Positions 26,191-35,569 of a DNA stretch of 64,000 bases are shown piece by piece. This stretch comes from Cyanomargarita calcarea GSE-NOS-MK-12-04C. GTDB lineage: Bacteria > Cyanobacteriota > Cyanobacteriia > Cyanobacteriales > Nostocaceae. Under the pieces are notes generated by a model. It searched no databases. It was not told the DNA's origin and saw only the letters and a program-made list of their open reading frames with translations. The stretch lies in NCBI GenBank assembly GCA_019359595.1, contig JAHHGZ010000020.1, positions 1 through 64,000 of the forward strand, written 5' to 3'. The translations under genes were made by a program, and so were the position numbers. The first letter of the stretch is position 1. Every line of letters starts with the position of its first letter.

Positions 26191-27330
26191 CTAAACATCT
26201 CCATCAATCACAGACAAAAATAAGGGTAGATATTCATCCATCATTGAAACGTTAGCGTAAACCAAGTTTTTGATTAATGCAAAACTCAAGCGATCGCCTT
26301 CAACATGGATACTGGTTTTGCAACGAATTTCTCCATCATTAAAGTCCATTTCAAAGTTACCGACGATCGTCTCAAAATTTGCTTTAGTTATGAGTTCTGC
26401 CATAGCAAGACGTTTGTTTTCTGGTGCTTTAACCGGACAAATGGAGTAAAAGACCATTTGTTGCTGTTTTTCTCTCGCTTTGGCGTAGCAGTTCCACTGA
26501 GCGTTTTCACCAGAGAACATCAGATGCAAGACTGATTCTCCTTTCATTTTGGTGTATTGCCAGCCGTCTTGTGTAAAAAATTTGGCTATTTGTTCAAAGA
26601 TAATGTTGCCTTCAATCGGCTCATTTGCAACATCGACTAATTTCTCATCTGGGTTTGAAAGTTTTTCCGAAATATCAGAACTTTTTTCTGGAATTACCCT
26701 TAAAGTCGTATCAACAAATTCCTCAAAGGATTTAGTTATTTCCTCAAAACTTTCATAATAATATTCTTGGGTGATTCCCGACAAATTGGCATCAAACCAA
26801 TCTTGAAAAAAATCAACCATTGCCTCATTAATTTGTTCTTTAGAAAGATTTTCTTGGACAATTGTAGAGGGATTGACATAAGACCAAAAGGTGCAATAAC
26901 CTGTTTCTCCTGACTCTAATTTTTGCTTAACATATAAAGCGTACCAACTCTCACTCAAGAGCAGGAAATTTTCCGGTTGTTCTTGACAAAGGTTTTGTAG
27001 ATAAGTTACTACGGCATTGGGTTTGGTGTATTCTGCCAGGGATGAGAGTAAATCGGGCTGCAAAGTAGCCTGGATTTCGATGTTTAGTTCCGCTCCAAAG
27101 TCCCCGTTTAAGAGAGAAGCACGTAATTCTGGTTTGAGATTAAATAATGCTTCTTTATCGATACGTCGGTACAATTCCAGGTTGACTTCAAAACACATCC
27201 GACACTCTCTAAGGGTATTTTTTTCCTTAGTAAAAGATAAAGTTAGCGCATGGATGGGTAGGGGAGATTTTGAGGGTGTGTACAGTATTAGTTCGCTGTT
27301 GAAGTAAAAATTTTCAGTCTTTGCACTCAT
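26191..27330 (-). CDS. YbjN-domain protein
   Basis: This 379-residue soluble protein has a C-terminal YbjN domain at about residues 245-375 (IIFEQIAKFFTQDGWQYTKMKGESVLHLMFSGENAQWNCYAKA..., split by motif). That domain has the T3SS-chaperone-like fold. The N-terminal 240 residues are a mixed alpha/beta segment found in cyanobacterial relatives, including an acidic stretch near 215-240. Function is unknown; YbjN proteins are linked to stress responses and chaperone-like roles. The gene is monocistronic, as a terminator-like hairpin lies upstream towards miaA. Confidence 0.75.
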   Translation of the reverse strand: MSAKTENFYFNSELILYTPSKSPLPIHALTLSFTKEKNTLRECRMCFEVNLELYRRIDKEALFNLKPELRASLLNGDFGAELNIEIQATLQPDLLSSLAEYTKPNAVVTYLQNLCQEQPENFLLLSESWYALYVKQKLESGETGYCTFWSYVNPSTIVQENLSKEQINEAMVDFFQDWFDANLSGITQEYYYESFEEITKSFEEFVDTTLRVIPEKSSDISEKLSNPDEKLVDVANEPIEGNIIFEQIAKFFTQDGWQYTKMKGESVLHLMFSGENAQWNCYAKAREKQQQMVFYSICPVKAPENKRLAMAELITKANFETIVGNFEMDFNDGEIRCKTSIHVEGDRLSFALIKNLVYANVSMMDEYLPLFLSVIDGDV

Positions 27331-27435
27331 AGTCTCAAGCGCTATTTGAGAAATATTACATAGGTGTTATATAATACATATAGTTTTTCTAATTTCCGGA
27401 CTTAATATCAGCTTAATTATTTATAAATCCCCAAG

Positions 27436-27482
27436 AACCCCACCCCCTTTTAGCTGTGCCTTTTGGCGGGGTGGGGTTTTTT
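27436..27482. terminator. hairpin between miaA and the YbjN gene
   Basis: AACCCCACCCCC pairs with GGCGGGGTGGGGTT across a 17-nt loop, with TTTTTT following on the plus strand. It lies directly after the miaA stop (minus strand) and probably ends that transcript. Confidence 0.6.
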
Positions 27483-27487
27483 GTGAA

Positions 27488-28399
27488 TCAATTCTTAGTA
27501 AGAAAAACTTCTACGCACTCCCAAACTCTGTCTATCAGATCGCTACTTTCAGCATCAAACCACTGAATTTGCGAATCTGCTCTAAACCAAGTCCGCTGAC
27601 GTTTCGCAAATTGTCGTGTATGCAAAACTGTTAATTCTTTTGCCTCATCCAAAGATATATCTCCACCTAAATATTGCTTGATTTCCTGATAGCCCAAAGT
27701 ATTTAGCAATGGCAGATCAGCACCATATTTCTCGCAAAGATACTCCACTTCACAAATTAAGCCATCTTTTATCATTTCTTCAGTACGTTTTGCAATGCGC
27801 AAATCTAATTTAGGAGCATCACAATCTAAACCTATTTGCAAAATTGGATAATCAGGTGGGTTCTCTCCCTGTTGCTCTGAAATCGGCCGACCAGTGACAT
27901 AAAATACTTCCAATGCTCTTAAAGTCCGCACTGAGTCGTTGGAATGAATTTTTGCAGATGCAACCAAATCAACTTGTTGTAACATCGCGTAAAGTTGCAT
28001 TTGACCCAGAGATTGCAGTTGATCTCGCAATTCATAATTTGGTGCCACCCTCGGAATTATCAACCCCCGTGTTACAGAACGAATGTATAAACCAGTACCC
28101 CCGACGAGGAGGAGGGGTAGCTCTGGGGATGGGGAGGACAAGGAAGTGATTAAGGCTTGTGCTTGTTCTTGATAGTCTGCTAGGGTCATGATATCTGTTG
28201 GAGCGCAGATATCAATTAAATAATGTGGTGCTAATTTTTGTTCGGTATCTGTTGGTTTAGCTGTACCGATATCAAACTCGCGGTAAACTTGACGCGAGTC
28301 AGCACTGAGAATCGCAGAACCTAGCCGCATCGCCAACTTCAACGCCAACCCCGACTTCCCCGTAGCCGTAGCCCCACAAATCACAATTAATCTAGTCAT
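27488..28399 (-). CDS. miaA: tRNA dimethylallyltransferase
   Basis: This 303-residue enzyme transfers a dimethylallyl group to A37 of tRNAs reading UNN codons. Visible features are the P-loop VICGATATGKSGLA (6-19), the DSRQVYREFDIGTAKPT block (34-50), VGGTGLYIRSV, the NDSVRTLRALEV helix and the closing TRQFAKRQRTWFR. Length is typical (about 295-310). It is transcribed away from gyrB, from the repeat-rich region at 28400-28879. Confidence 0.96.
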   Translation of the reverse strand: MTRLIVICGATATGKSGLALKLAMRLGSAILSADSRQVYREFDIGTAKPTDTEQKLAPHYLIDICAPTDIMTLADYQEQAQALITSLSSPSPELPLLLVGGTGLYIRSVTRGLIIPRVAPNYELRDQLQSLGQMQLYAMLQQVDLVASAKIHSNDSVRTLRALEVFYVTGRPISEQQGENPPDYPILQIGLDCDAPKLDLRIAKRTEEMIKDGLICEVEYLCEKYGADLPLLNTLGYQEIKQYLGGDISLDEAKELTVLHTRQFAKRQRTWFRADSQIQWFDAESSDLIDRVWECVEVFLTKN

Positions 28400-28879
28400 T
28401 AGTCAATAGCACAAGAAAGCAAAAGTTTTTTTATCTGCGTCCGTCTGCGTCTTACCCTACGGGAAGGCAAAGCACCTACTGCGGTTAATTCATTATTTTT
28501 TTTTGCAATGAAGTAAGAACTCGAATAGTCTCCCAACTCCTAACTCCTAAGGAATGTGGATTAAATAAGACCCGGATTTACCCTCACCCTATCCCTCTCC
28601 CTTGGTGAGAGGGAAAAAGATTTCTAACTCCCTTCTCCCCAGGGGAGAAGGGTTGGGGATGAGGGCGAATTTTCGACATTAATAAATCCTAACTCCTAAC
28701 TCCTAACTCCTAACTCCCTTGATCCCCCTCTCAGAAAAATAACAGGCTACATCCCCTATCTAAATAACTCACAATATTGCCCTAGGTTCGCCTCCAAAGC
28801 TTTTGTGTTAGAATCTTGGAGTGTTTTTACTTTTCTAGCCTTTTTGGGCGATTTCACCCCACGATTGAGGAGAATTTTC
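28400..28879. other. repeat-rich divergent region between miaA and gyrB
   Basis: Three kinds of repeat are visible. About 28435-28490 is a TTACCCTACGGGAAGG...GCGGTTAATT unit like the murD insert. 28580-28672 is a CCCTCACC...GGTGAGAGGG and CCCTTCTCCCC...GGGGAGAAGGG double hairpin. 28689-28716 is a TAACTCC heptamer tract of four copies, with further copies near 28537. The last 100 bp should contain the gyrB promoter. GAGGAG at 28867-28872 is the gyrB ribosome site. Confidence 0.55.
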
Positions 28880-31552
28880 ATGACGAGCAGTTACAGTGCC
28901 GATCAGATACAAGTTCTGGAAGGTCTGGAAGCCGTCCGCAAACGACCGGGGATGTACATCGGTACCACCGGTCCGCGAGGACTCCACCACTTAGTTTATG
29001 AAGTGGTGGACAACTCTGTTGATGAAGCTTTGGCGGGTCACTGTACCCATGTGGAGGTGGATCTTAATGCAGACGGTTCTGTTACTGTAACAGATGATGG
29101 TCGCGGTATTCCTATCGATATTCACTCAAAAACAGGGAAGTCAGCATTAGAAACTGTGATGACTGTACTGCACGCCGGAGGTAAGTTTGGCGGTGGCGGC
29201 TACAAGGTTTCTGGAGGACTGCACGGAGTTGGTATTTCCGTTGTTAATGCCCTGTCTGAATTTGTAGAAGTTACGGTTTGGCGCGATAAAAATGTTCACC
29301 TCCAGCGTTATGAACGGGGGATTCCCGTTAGCGAGCTGCAAGTCAAGCCTTACAAGGAAGCTCGCACGGGTACTTCTGTGACATTCCTGCCAGATGCTCA
29401 AATCTTTAGCACGGGCATTGAGTTTGATTACATTACCTTATCAGGCCGTCTCCGGGAGTTGGCTTATTTAAATGCTGGTGTCAAAATTACTTTTACTGAC
29501 AGCCGCTTAGATGTACTCAAAAGCGATACACCCAAAATAGAAACCTACGAGTACAGGGGGGGAATTCGCGAGTATATTGCCTACATGAACGCTGATAAGC
29601 AAGCCCTGCATGAAGAAATTATCTTCGTGCAGGGAGAACGTCATAACGTTCAAATAGAAGTTGCTTTGCAATGGTGTGTTGACGCTTATTCTGATAACGT
29701 CCTGGGTTTTGCCAACAATATCCGTACCGTTGACGGTGGTACTCACCTAGAAGGGTTGAAGGCTGTTTTAACTCGGACTCTAAATGCTGTTGCTCGCAAA
29801 CGTAACAAAATTAAAGAAAACGAGACAAACCTGAGTGGAGAACATGTCCGCGAAGGTTTAACAGCAGTGATTTCTGTGAAGGTTCCCGATCCGGAATTTG
29901 AAGGACAAACTAAAACCAAACTGGGTAATACGGAAGTTAGAGGTATCGTTGATTCCCTCGTCGGCGAAGTTCTTACGGAATATTTAGAATTTCACCCTGC
30001 TGTTGCCGATTCAGTATTGGATAAAGCTATCCAAGCTTTTAAAGCCGCTGAAGCCGCACGTCATGCGCGGGAATTGGTACGCCGCAAATCGGTGTTAGAA
30101 TCCTCGCCATTGCCTGGTAAACTGGCTGACTGTAGTTCTAGAGATCCCAGTGAATCGGAAATCTATATTGTCGAAGGGGATTCAGCGGGGGGCTGTTTTT
30201 TGGGAGACACGGCAATAGTATTGAGTGATGGAAGAAACATTAATTTTAAGGAACTAGTTGCCGAGCAAGAGATGGGTAAAGAGCATTTCTGTTACACCGT
30301 AAAGGAAAGCGGGAATGTGGGGGTTGAGCGGATCATCAATGCGCGGATGACTAAAGCCAATGCTGAAGTTATAAAACTTACATTGGATAACGGTGAAACG
30401 ATTATCTGCACGCCCGATCACCTCTTTATGTTACGGGATGGCAGTTACAAAGCGGCAGAATTGCTAACACCAGAAGATTCGCTCATGCCCTTCCATCGTA
30501 AGAATGAAGGTGGTACGGGTCTTGATGCCAGTGAAATGGTTTGGAATCCCCTGAATGAGAAGTGGATTTATACTCATATGTTGGCAGATTCTTACAACCT
30601 TCATGATAGCGAGCAACGTCATGAGGCTTTGGATAAAACTGACTACTTAAAAACCATTGCTGGTTTGAAGGAAGTGGAACGTAAGCTAGGTTGTTTGGAT
30701 TTGGAGGCTTATGACCTCAAGCAAACCAAGGATAAGTCTATGTTGCCTTGGGAGACGTTCTGTAAAACATACTTTGGTAGCGATCGCTCAACAGCAAAAG
30801 AAGCGGTGAAAAACTACAATCACCGGGTTGTATCAATAGAACGGCTAGAAGAAAAAGTTGATGTTTACGACATCGAAGTCCCTAATACTCACAACTTTGC
30901 CTTGGCTAGCGGTGTTTTCGTCCATAACAGCGCCAAACAAGGACGCGATCGCCGATTCCAAGCTATCCTCCCCCTACGCGGTAAAATCCTCAATATTGAG
31001 AAAACCGACGACTCGAAAATTTACAAGAACAACGAAGTTCAATCCCTAATCACTGCACTCGGTTTGGGTGTCAAGGGTGAGGAATTCGACGTTTCCCAAC
31101 TGCGCTATCACCGAATTGTGATCATGACTGACGCTGACGTGGATGGAGCGCACATCCGGACGCTGCTGTTAACTTTCTTTTATCGTTATCAGCGATCGCT
31201 CATCGAACAAGGTCACATTTTCATTGCCTGTCCGCCATTGTTTAAAGTAGAACGGGGACGTAATCATCACTATTGTTATACCGAGCGCGAAAAAAATCAA
31301 ATCATCAGCCAATTTCCTTCTAACGCCAACTACACCATCCAACGATTCAAAGGTTTGGGTGAAATGATGCCACAACAACTCTGGGATACCACCATGAATC
31401 CAGAGACTCGCACCTTCAAGCGAGTCGAAATTGAAGATGCTGCCGAAGCCGATCGCATTTTCACTATTTTGATGGGCGATCGCGTCGCACCTCGTCGTGA
31501 ATTCATCGAAACTTACGGTTCTAAACTCGAATTCACAGATTTAGATATCTAA
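28880..31552 (+). CDS. gyrB: DNA gyrase subunit B with in-frame intein
   Basis: The ATP-hydrolysing subunit of gyrase. The start at 28880 ([20 protein letters not shown]) has GAGGAG 7 nt upstream; an upstream GTG in frame has no ribosome site. The GHKL ATPase has [17 protein letters not shown] and [19 protein letters not shown]. Transducer and TOPRIM segments follow. The TOPRIM EGDSAGG (432-438) is interrupted by a 245-residue intein (439-683) and resumes [11 protein letters not shown], with [16 protein letters not shown] later. Without the intein the protein is 645 residues, normal for cyanobacterial GyrB. The intein lies inside the catalytic metal-binding loop, so splicing is required for gyrase activity. 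Confidence 0.97.
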   Translation: MTSSYSADQIQVLEGLEAVRKRPGMYIGTTGPRGLHHLVYEVVDNSVDEALAGHCTHVEVDLNADGSVTVTDDGRGIPIDIHSKTGKSALETVMTVLHAGGKFGGGGYKVSGGLHGVGISVVNALSEFVEVTVWRDKNVHLQRYERGIPVSELQVKPYKEARTGTSVTFLPDAQIFSTGIEFDYITLSGRLRELAYLNAGVKITFTDSRLDVLKSDTPKIETYEYRGGIREYIAYMNADKQALHEEIIFVQGERHNVQIEVALQWCVDAYSDNVLGFANNIRTVDGGTHLEGLKAVLTRTLNAVARKRNKIKENETNLSGEHVREGLTAVISVKVPDPEFEGQTKTKLGNTEVRGIVDSLVGEVLTEYLEFHPAVADSVLDKAIQAFKAAEAARHARELVRRKSVLESSPLPGKLADCSSRDPSESEIYIVEGDSAGGCFLGDTAIVLSDGRNINFKELVAEQEMGKEHFCYTVKESGNVGVERIINARMTKANAEVIKLTLDNGETIICTPDHLFMLRDGSYKAAELLTPEDSLMPFHRKNEGGTGLDASEMVWNPLNEKWIYTHMLADSYNLHDSEQRHEALDKTDYLKTIAGLKEVERKLGCLDLEAYDLKQTKDKSMLPWETFCKTYFGSDRSTAKEAVKNYNHRVVSIERLEEKVDVYDIEVPNTHNFALASGVFVHNSAKQGRDRRFQAILPLRGKILNIEKTDDSKIYKNNEVQSLITALGLGVKGEEFDVSQLRYHRIVIMTDADVDGAHIRTLLLTFFYRYQRSLIEQGHIFIACPPLFKVERGRNHHYCYTEREKNQIISQFPSNANYTIQRFKGLGEMMPQQLWDTTMNPETRTFKRVEIEDAAEADRIFTILMGDRVAPRREFIETYGSKLEFTDLDI
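30194..30928 (+). other. GyrB mini-intein, 245 codons
   Basis: The element starts at Cys ([14 protein letters not shown], block A). It has block B-like [18 protein letters not shown] with the TxxH. The C-terminal block F is [24 protein letters not shown], ending His-Asn before Ser of the C-extein. The middle (about intein residues 105-200) retains [12 protein letters not shown], a segment that in larger GyrB inteins adjoins an HNH endonuclease, but no RHHxDxN...N motif follows. I infer that the homing endonuclease has been deleted, leaving a splicing-only element. All splicing residues (Cys1, TxxH, HN, Ser+1) are present. Confidence 0.93.
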
Positions 31553-31558
31553 TAGACA

Positions 31559-31598
31559 AAGGATTGGGAATCTGGACTAACCAGCCCAATCCTTTTTT
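31559..31598 (+). terminator. gyrB terminator
   Basis: AAGGATTGGG pairs with CCCAATCCTT through an inner CTGG/CCAG stem, followed by a T-run. It begins 7 nt after the gyrB stop. Confidence 0.85.
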
Positions 31599-31600
31599 CC

Positions 31601-33116
31601 CACTCTGGACAGTCCCTACTTCCTGTGAAAATATTAAATTTTGTAAAAATAAGGCTGGATTTTGCTTTTTGATATTTTCAATGCACGCGTAAGCTAACGC
31701 TTAACACATTTTTCTCTTCAAAAAAAGTCATACCAGTCAGCCAAAAAAACAAACTACCCAACAGAAGCAGACTCCAGCCCAGCGATCAAATCTTCTCTGA
31801 AGGGTATTTTTCTTAATATTCAAGGTAACCGACGGAAATTACTTGAGTGTCCCAGTTCAATAAGCAATAGTCAAAATTACTCAATAGAATCAAAGGAATT
31901 GGCGAAATCCCAATTGCCAAGAAGGTTCGTAGTTCTTACTATGACTCGGCTTTGGCTCTTCAGACAAATTGTTATCATCGGATAAGGCTCCCCAACCGAA
32001 AGTATAACTTTGCATTGATTTGATGAAATTTTGTATTAAGCAAGCTAATATCTCCAATTTTGAGTGCCAAAAGTTTTCTGAATTGATTAAAATATCGATG
32101 TATACAATAAAAACAGTTTGTCAAGTTTCGTAGGGTTGAAATTTCAGTACTGCGTTAACGTGTAATAAAGACCAAAAAGCAAAATCTTGATTGAGGGGTC
32201 ATCAGGCTGATTATGCCAAAAGCTAAACTCCCGAGTTTAGTTAAATTACAGCCTCTAAGCGACTATGCAGACGGAAAAATGCTTGTTCATGAGACTTGTA
32301 AGCCTAAATACCCTACAAGCATCTACAATATGAGCGAAGAAACGCAAAAAGACAGTAAAAGTTAAGTCAGCACATCAGCCTTGGTGACATGAACTTATTA
32401 TATTTCTGTCTCCCCCTGGGGCTTGTTGATTTAGCTCCAAGGAGTGCAAAAGTAATCATTTACTCAGTAATTTATGAAGGACGTGAAGAAATTGGTGTAT
32501 TAAAACGAATGAGATGAGTTAATATTGAATTCCTGTTGTTCGGTAATTAATGTTTTAGACAATACCACCGAATCAGAGATATGCACAGACACGGGAAACT
32601 TGAATGTAATGAGAATAGGACTGCAATTCCAAGAAGCTTTGGAAAGGATTTAGGGGTATGACTACCATAAACAATGTCTTTTTGGTACTAAAGGTAATTC
32701 TCACTTAATTACTTCAGAGATACCACACAAAAAGAGTGCAATTTCTGTGAAACAGGCTACAATCGGAACAGTCTTTAGACAAAAATCCCCCAAAAGTCAT
32801 ATTATTTAGTATGAACTGGTGAACTTTTTAGCTTGTTGAAGTCTTTTTTAGACTAATCAGTTAAAAGTGGTGTTGCTGGGTCAACACTGATGGTATTGGC
32901 TAAGATAAGGAAGTTACCTTACAGTTCGCCGAATTATGGTAAAAAGAGCAGCAACTCAGGCTAATCTAAACTACCGTTAGTAAAGCGAATACAAAACTGT
33001 AGGTTAGTGGAAAATTTTAAGGACAAAAATCTTAAAGAGCAAGCAAATAGCAAGACTTTAAGAACAGTTAACAGCAATTGAGTCATTGATTCTGCAAGGA
33101 GCATGAGGAACGCGGC
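31601..33116. other. 1.5-kb region upstream of sigA
   Basis: This is the longest gene-poor gap in the window. It should contain the sigA promoter(s) and a long leader. Two short frames are visible: a 41-codon frame at 31890-32015 (minus, listed separately) and a 42-codon frame at 32389-32517 (plus), which has no recognisable motif or clear ribosome site. No tRNA cloverleaf or strong hairpin series was recognised. A GGAGC stretch 10-15 nt before the sigA ATG serves as ribosome site. Confidence 0.4.
31890..32015 (-). CDS. possible 41-residue small protein
   Basis: On the minus strand an ATG opens MQSYTFGWGALSDDNNLSEE, followed by a Pro/Ser/Lys stretch and a Trp-containing end (PSWQLGFRQFL). 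The composition (Trp, Gly, acidic residues, no rare runs) looks more protein-like than random AT-rich DNA, but there is no clear ribosome site or known family. It is convergent with gyrB and divergent from sigA. Confidence 0.3.
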   Translation of the reverse strand: MQSYTFGWGALSDDNNLSEEPKPSHSKNYEPSWQLGFRQFL

Positions 33117-34292
33117 ATGAACCAGGCTAACAACGTACTCGAAAATATATATCAGCCTGACCTAGAAATAATGAATCAGCCTGAAATCGAGTTAGAAGAA
33201 CTCTTAATCGAAGACGAGGAGGAGTTCCCGATTGGCGAAGAAGGCGAAATGGATGAAGAATTTTTAGAGCCTCAGTCTGATGAGGACGACGCAAAGTCTG
33301 GTAAAGCCGCCAAGTCGCGTCGTCGGACACAAACTAAGAAAAAGCATTACACGGAAGATTCGATTCGGCTTTACTTGCAAGAAATTGGTCGAATTCGTCT
33401 GCTTCGGGCAGATGAAGAGATTGAACTAGCACGGAAAATTGCCGATTTATTGGAGTTGGAGCGTGTACGGGAAAAACTTTCGCACCAGTTGGATCGCGAT
33501 CCTCGGGATGCTGAATGGGCAGAAGCCGTACAGTTACCCCTACCTGCATTCCGTTATCGGCTGCACGTTGGTCGCAGGGCCAAAGACAAGATGGTACAAT
33601 CCAACTTGCGCCTTGTCGTTTCAATTGCCAAGAAGTACATGAATCGTGGCTTGTCTTTCCAAGACTTGATTCAAGAAGGCAGTCTCGGCTTGATTCGTGC
33701 GGCTGAAAAGTTTGACCATGAGAAAGGCTATAAGTTTTCTACATACGCTACATGGTGGATTCGTCAGGCAATCACTCGCGCGATCGCCGATCAATCTCGT
33801 ACTATCCGGTTACCGGTTCACCTCTACGAAACCATTTCCCGGATTAAGAAAACGACTAAACTACTTTCTCAAGAAATGGGTCGCAAACCCACTGAAGAAG
33901 AAATCGCGACTCGCATGGAAATGACCATCGAGAAATTGCGGTTTATTGCGAAATCTGCACAATTGCCGATTTCGTTAGAAACCCCCATCGGTAAAGAAGA
34001 AGATTCTCGACTCGGTGATTTCATCGAATCCGATGGCGAAACTCCAGAAGATCAAGTTTCTAAAAACCTGCTGCGTGAAGACTTGGAAAAAGTCCTCGAC
34101 AGTCTCAGCCCTCGCGAACGCGATGTCCTCAGATTACGCTATGGTTTGGATGATGGTCGGATGAAAACCCTTGAGGAAATCGGGCAGATTTTCAACGTCA
34201 CTCGTGAACGCATTCGTCAAATTGAAGCGAAAGCACTCCGCAAGCTGCGTCACCCAAATCGTAACAGCGTTCTCAAGGAATATATCCGGTAG
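33117..34292 (+). CDS. sigA: primary sigma factor SigA (RpoD, group 1)
   Basis: This 391-residue protein has an acidic N-terminal region ([12 protein letters not shown]...). Region 1.2 is [16 protein letters not shown]. Region 2 is [26 protein letters not shown] and [17 protein letters not shown]. Region 3 follows, and region 4 is [13 protein letters not shown] with the -35-binding helix [24 protein letters not shown]. The length and the full set of regions match the essential cyanobacterial SigA rather than group 2 factors, which are shorter at the N-terminus. It directs RNA polymerase to housekeeping promoters. It is preceded by an unusually long leader and followed by a clear terminator. 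Confidence 0.97.
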   Translation: MNQANNVLENIYQPDLEIMNQPEIELEELLIEDEEEFPIGEEGEMDEEFLEPQSDEDDAKSGKAAKSRRRTQTKKKHYTEDSIRLYLQEIGRIRLLRADEEIELARKIADLLELERVREKLSHQLDRDPRDAEWAEAVQLPLPAFRYRLHVGRRAKDKMVQSNLRLVVSIAKKYMNRGLSFQDLIQEGSLGLIRAAEKFDHEKGYKFSTYATWWIRQAITRAIADQSRTIRLPVHLYETISRIKKTTKLLSQEMGRKPTEEEIATRMEMTIEKLRFIAKSAQLPISLETPIGKEEDSRLGDFIESDGETPEDQVSKNLLREDLEKVLDSLSPRERDVLRLRYGLDDGRMKTLEEIGQIFNVTRERIRQIEAKALRKLRHPNRNSVLKEYIR

Positions 34293-34327
34293 TCATCTAC
34301 TCAAACGAGAACCGTTATTTTTAGAAT

Positions 34328-34356
34328 AAAGCCTGTTATTCCAACAGGCTTTTTAA
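34328..34356 (+). terminator. sigA terminator
   Basis: AAAGCCTGTT and AACAGGCTTT form a 10-bp stem with a 5-nt loop followed by TT, 36 nt after the sigA stop. Confidence 0.85.
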
Positions 34357-34714
34357 AGACAACAGAACTAAATCCCCTGCCCCCGTGACTCCCAACATGG
34401 GGGTATTTTGTTCTAGTTTTAATTTTATTCTCCCCTTTTAATTGGGGGCAGAAAGACAAAAACCTCGCACTGTTTGATGGCTAAATAAAGCCCCCTAAAT
34501 CCCCTTTGAATTGGAGCTATGCATTAGTCACATCTTTCTTTACAATCTTACAACCCTTATTTAGCAAGCCTCTTGCACACTGAGGATTTTTGATGGTAGC
34601 TTTATTTCCAAAAGACCTGTACTAGTCTGTTAAGACAACTTTCATGAGTGCTGTAGCGATAATACAGGTAAGACGCAACGCCAACAGCATAGCTATTTTA
34701 ACTACGAAAAACAG

Positions 34715-34750
34715 AAAGCCTGGAAGTAAATCAATACTCCCAGACTTTTT
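34715..34750 (-). terminator. terminator-like hairpin after the HLIP gene
   Basis: AAAGCCTGG and CCAGACTTT arms with a short inner stem lie 45 bp downstream of the HLIP stop on the minus strand, flanked by A/T runs on both sides. It could serve both strands. The rest of 34357-34793 has C-rich runs (CCCCCTAAATCCCC type) and no gene. Confidence 0.5.
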
Positions 34751-34793
34751 ATTTATCTATACAATTTTATAGAAATATTTTTGGTCTTTAAAA

Positions 34794-34970
34794 TTACATG
34801 ATGCCCCAGAAGTGCAGGAAGCCTTGATTGGAAAATAACTCAATTAAAGCCGCTGCCAAGAAGCCAATCATTGCTAAACGACCGTTCCAAATTTCCGCTT
34901 GTGGGGTAAAGCCCCAACGCCAAGAGTTGCGATCGTCCATTACGGGGGTAACTTTTGTTGCGTCTTGCAT
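34794..34970 (-). CDS. high-light-inducible protein (HLIP/SCP, one-helix CAB-like)
   Basis: This 58-residue protein has the chlorophyll-binding helix FTPQAEIWNGRLAMIGFLAA (21-40), with the ExxNxRxAM motif of the CAB/ELIP/HLIP family. A short tail follows, ending in GFLHFWGIM. Such proteins bind chlorophyll and carotenoid in thylakoid membranes. They protect photosystem II assembly intermediates and are induced by strong light. The start ATG at 34970 is followed by a normal HLIP N-terminal tail. It is too short for routine gene tracks. It is convergent with sigA and tail-to-tail with its terminator. Confidence 0.93.
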   Translation of the reverse strand: MQDATKVTPVMDDRNSWRWGFTPQAEIWNGRLAMIGFLAAALIELFSNQGFLHFWGIM

Positions 34971-35569
34971 GGTCGGAACTCCAAAATGATGTGTTTGTTA
35001 AGGTATTTTCGCCTTATGTAAACTAATATAACAATTATTTTCCGAAATGCAACAAAGTTTGTTATTTTTTATTAACTTTGATTGCAGAGGCTATGGATTT
35101 AGCTCAGGCAATAAAAGATTTTCAATAAATCTACCAATTGGGATATTGAAATTTCCTTGCAATTATGAACGTAGTATTGGATGGGAAAAATAGTCCGTTC
35201 GCTTTAAAGTATTTTAGCTCTGTCCCAAGGGCAATTTTATTCAGTATTGACAATATTTATTATTTATCTATGTTGCGATCGCAAAGCTGACCGTTGGCGT
35301 ACCCCCGCTTTGGAGTGCCTTTATTCGGGTAGTTCATGTACCAAAATTGGGCAGTTATAAGCTATTATTCCTACCAATAATCTCAAATTCAAAGCAGAAC
35401 CTACGCATGAGTGGGATACAAAGTAAAATAATGAAACTCTTGTGGGGATTCCAGTGCGTTGTAGCACCTTAGGTTGGGCTTCGGTGCCCGCCATAGTGTA
35501 TTTTATCCAAACGGAAATCGCTATAAGACTATTTCACAGCTTATACCTTAACAGCCGTAATCCTAAGAT
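34971..35569. other. 599-bp region between the HLIP gene and the topoisomerase gene
   Basis: The 34971-35060 part should contain the HLIP promoter. A GCGATCGC-containing CGTACCCCCGCTTTGGAG stretch near 35275-35320 resembles dispersed repeat DNA. No gene is recognised. Confidence 0.35.

Noticed and set aside
32389-32517. 42-codon frame in the sigA leader
   Set aside because: No ribosome site or known motif. Kept only as a mention in the region description.
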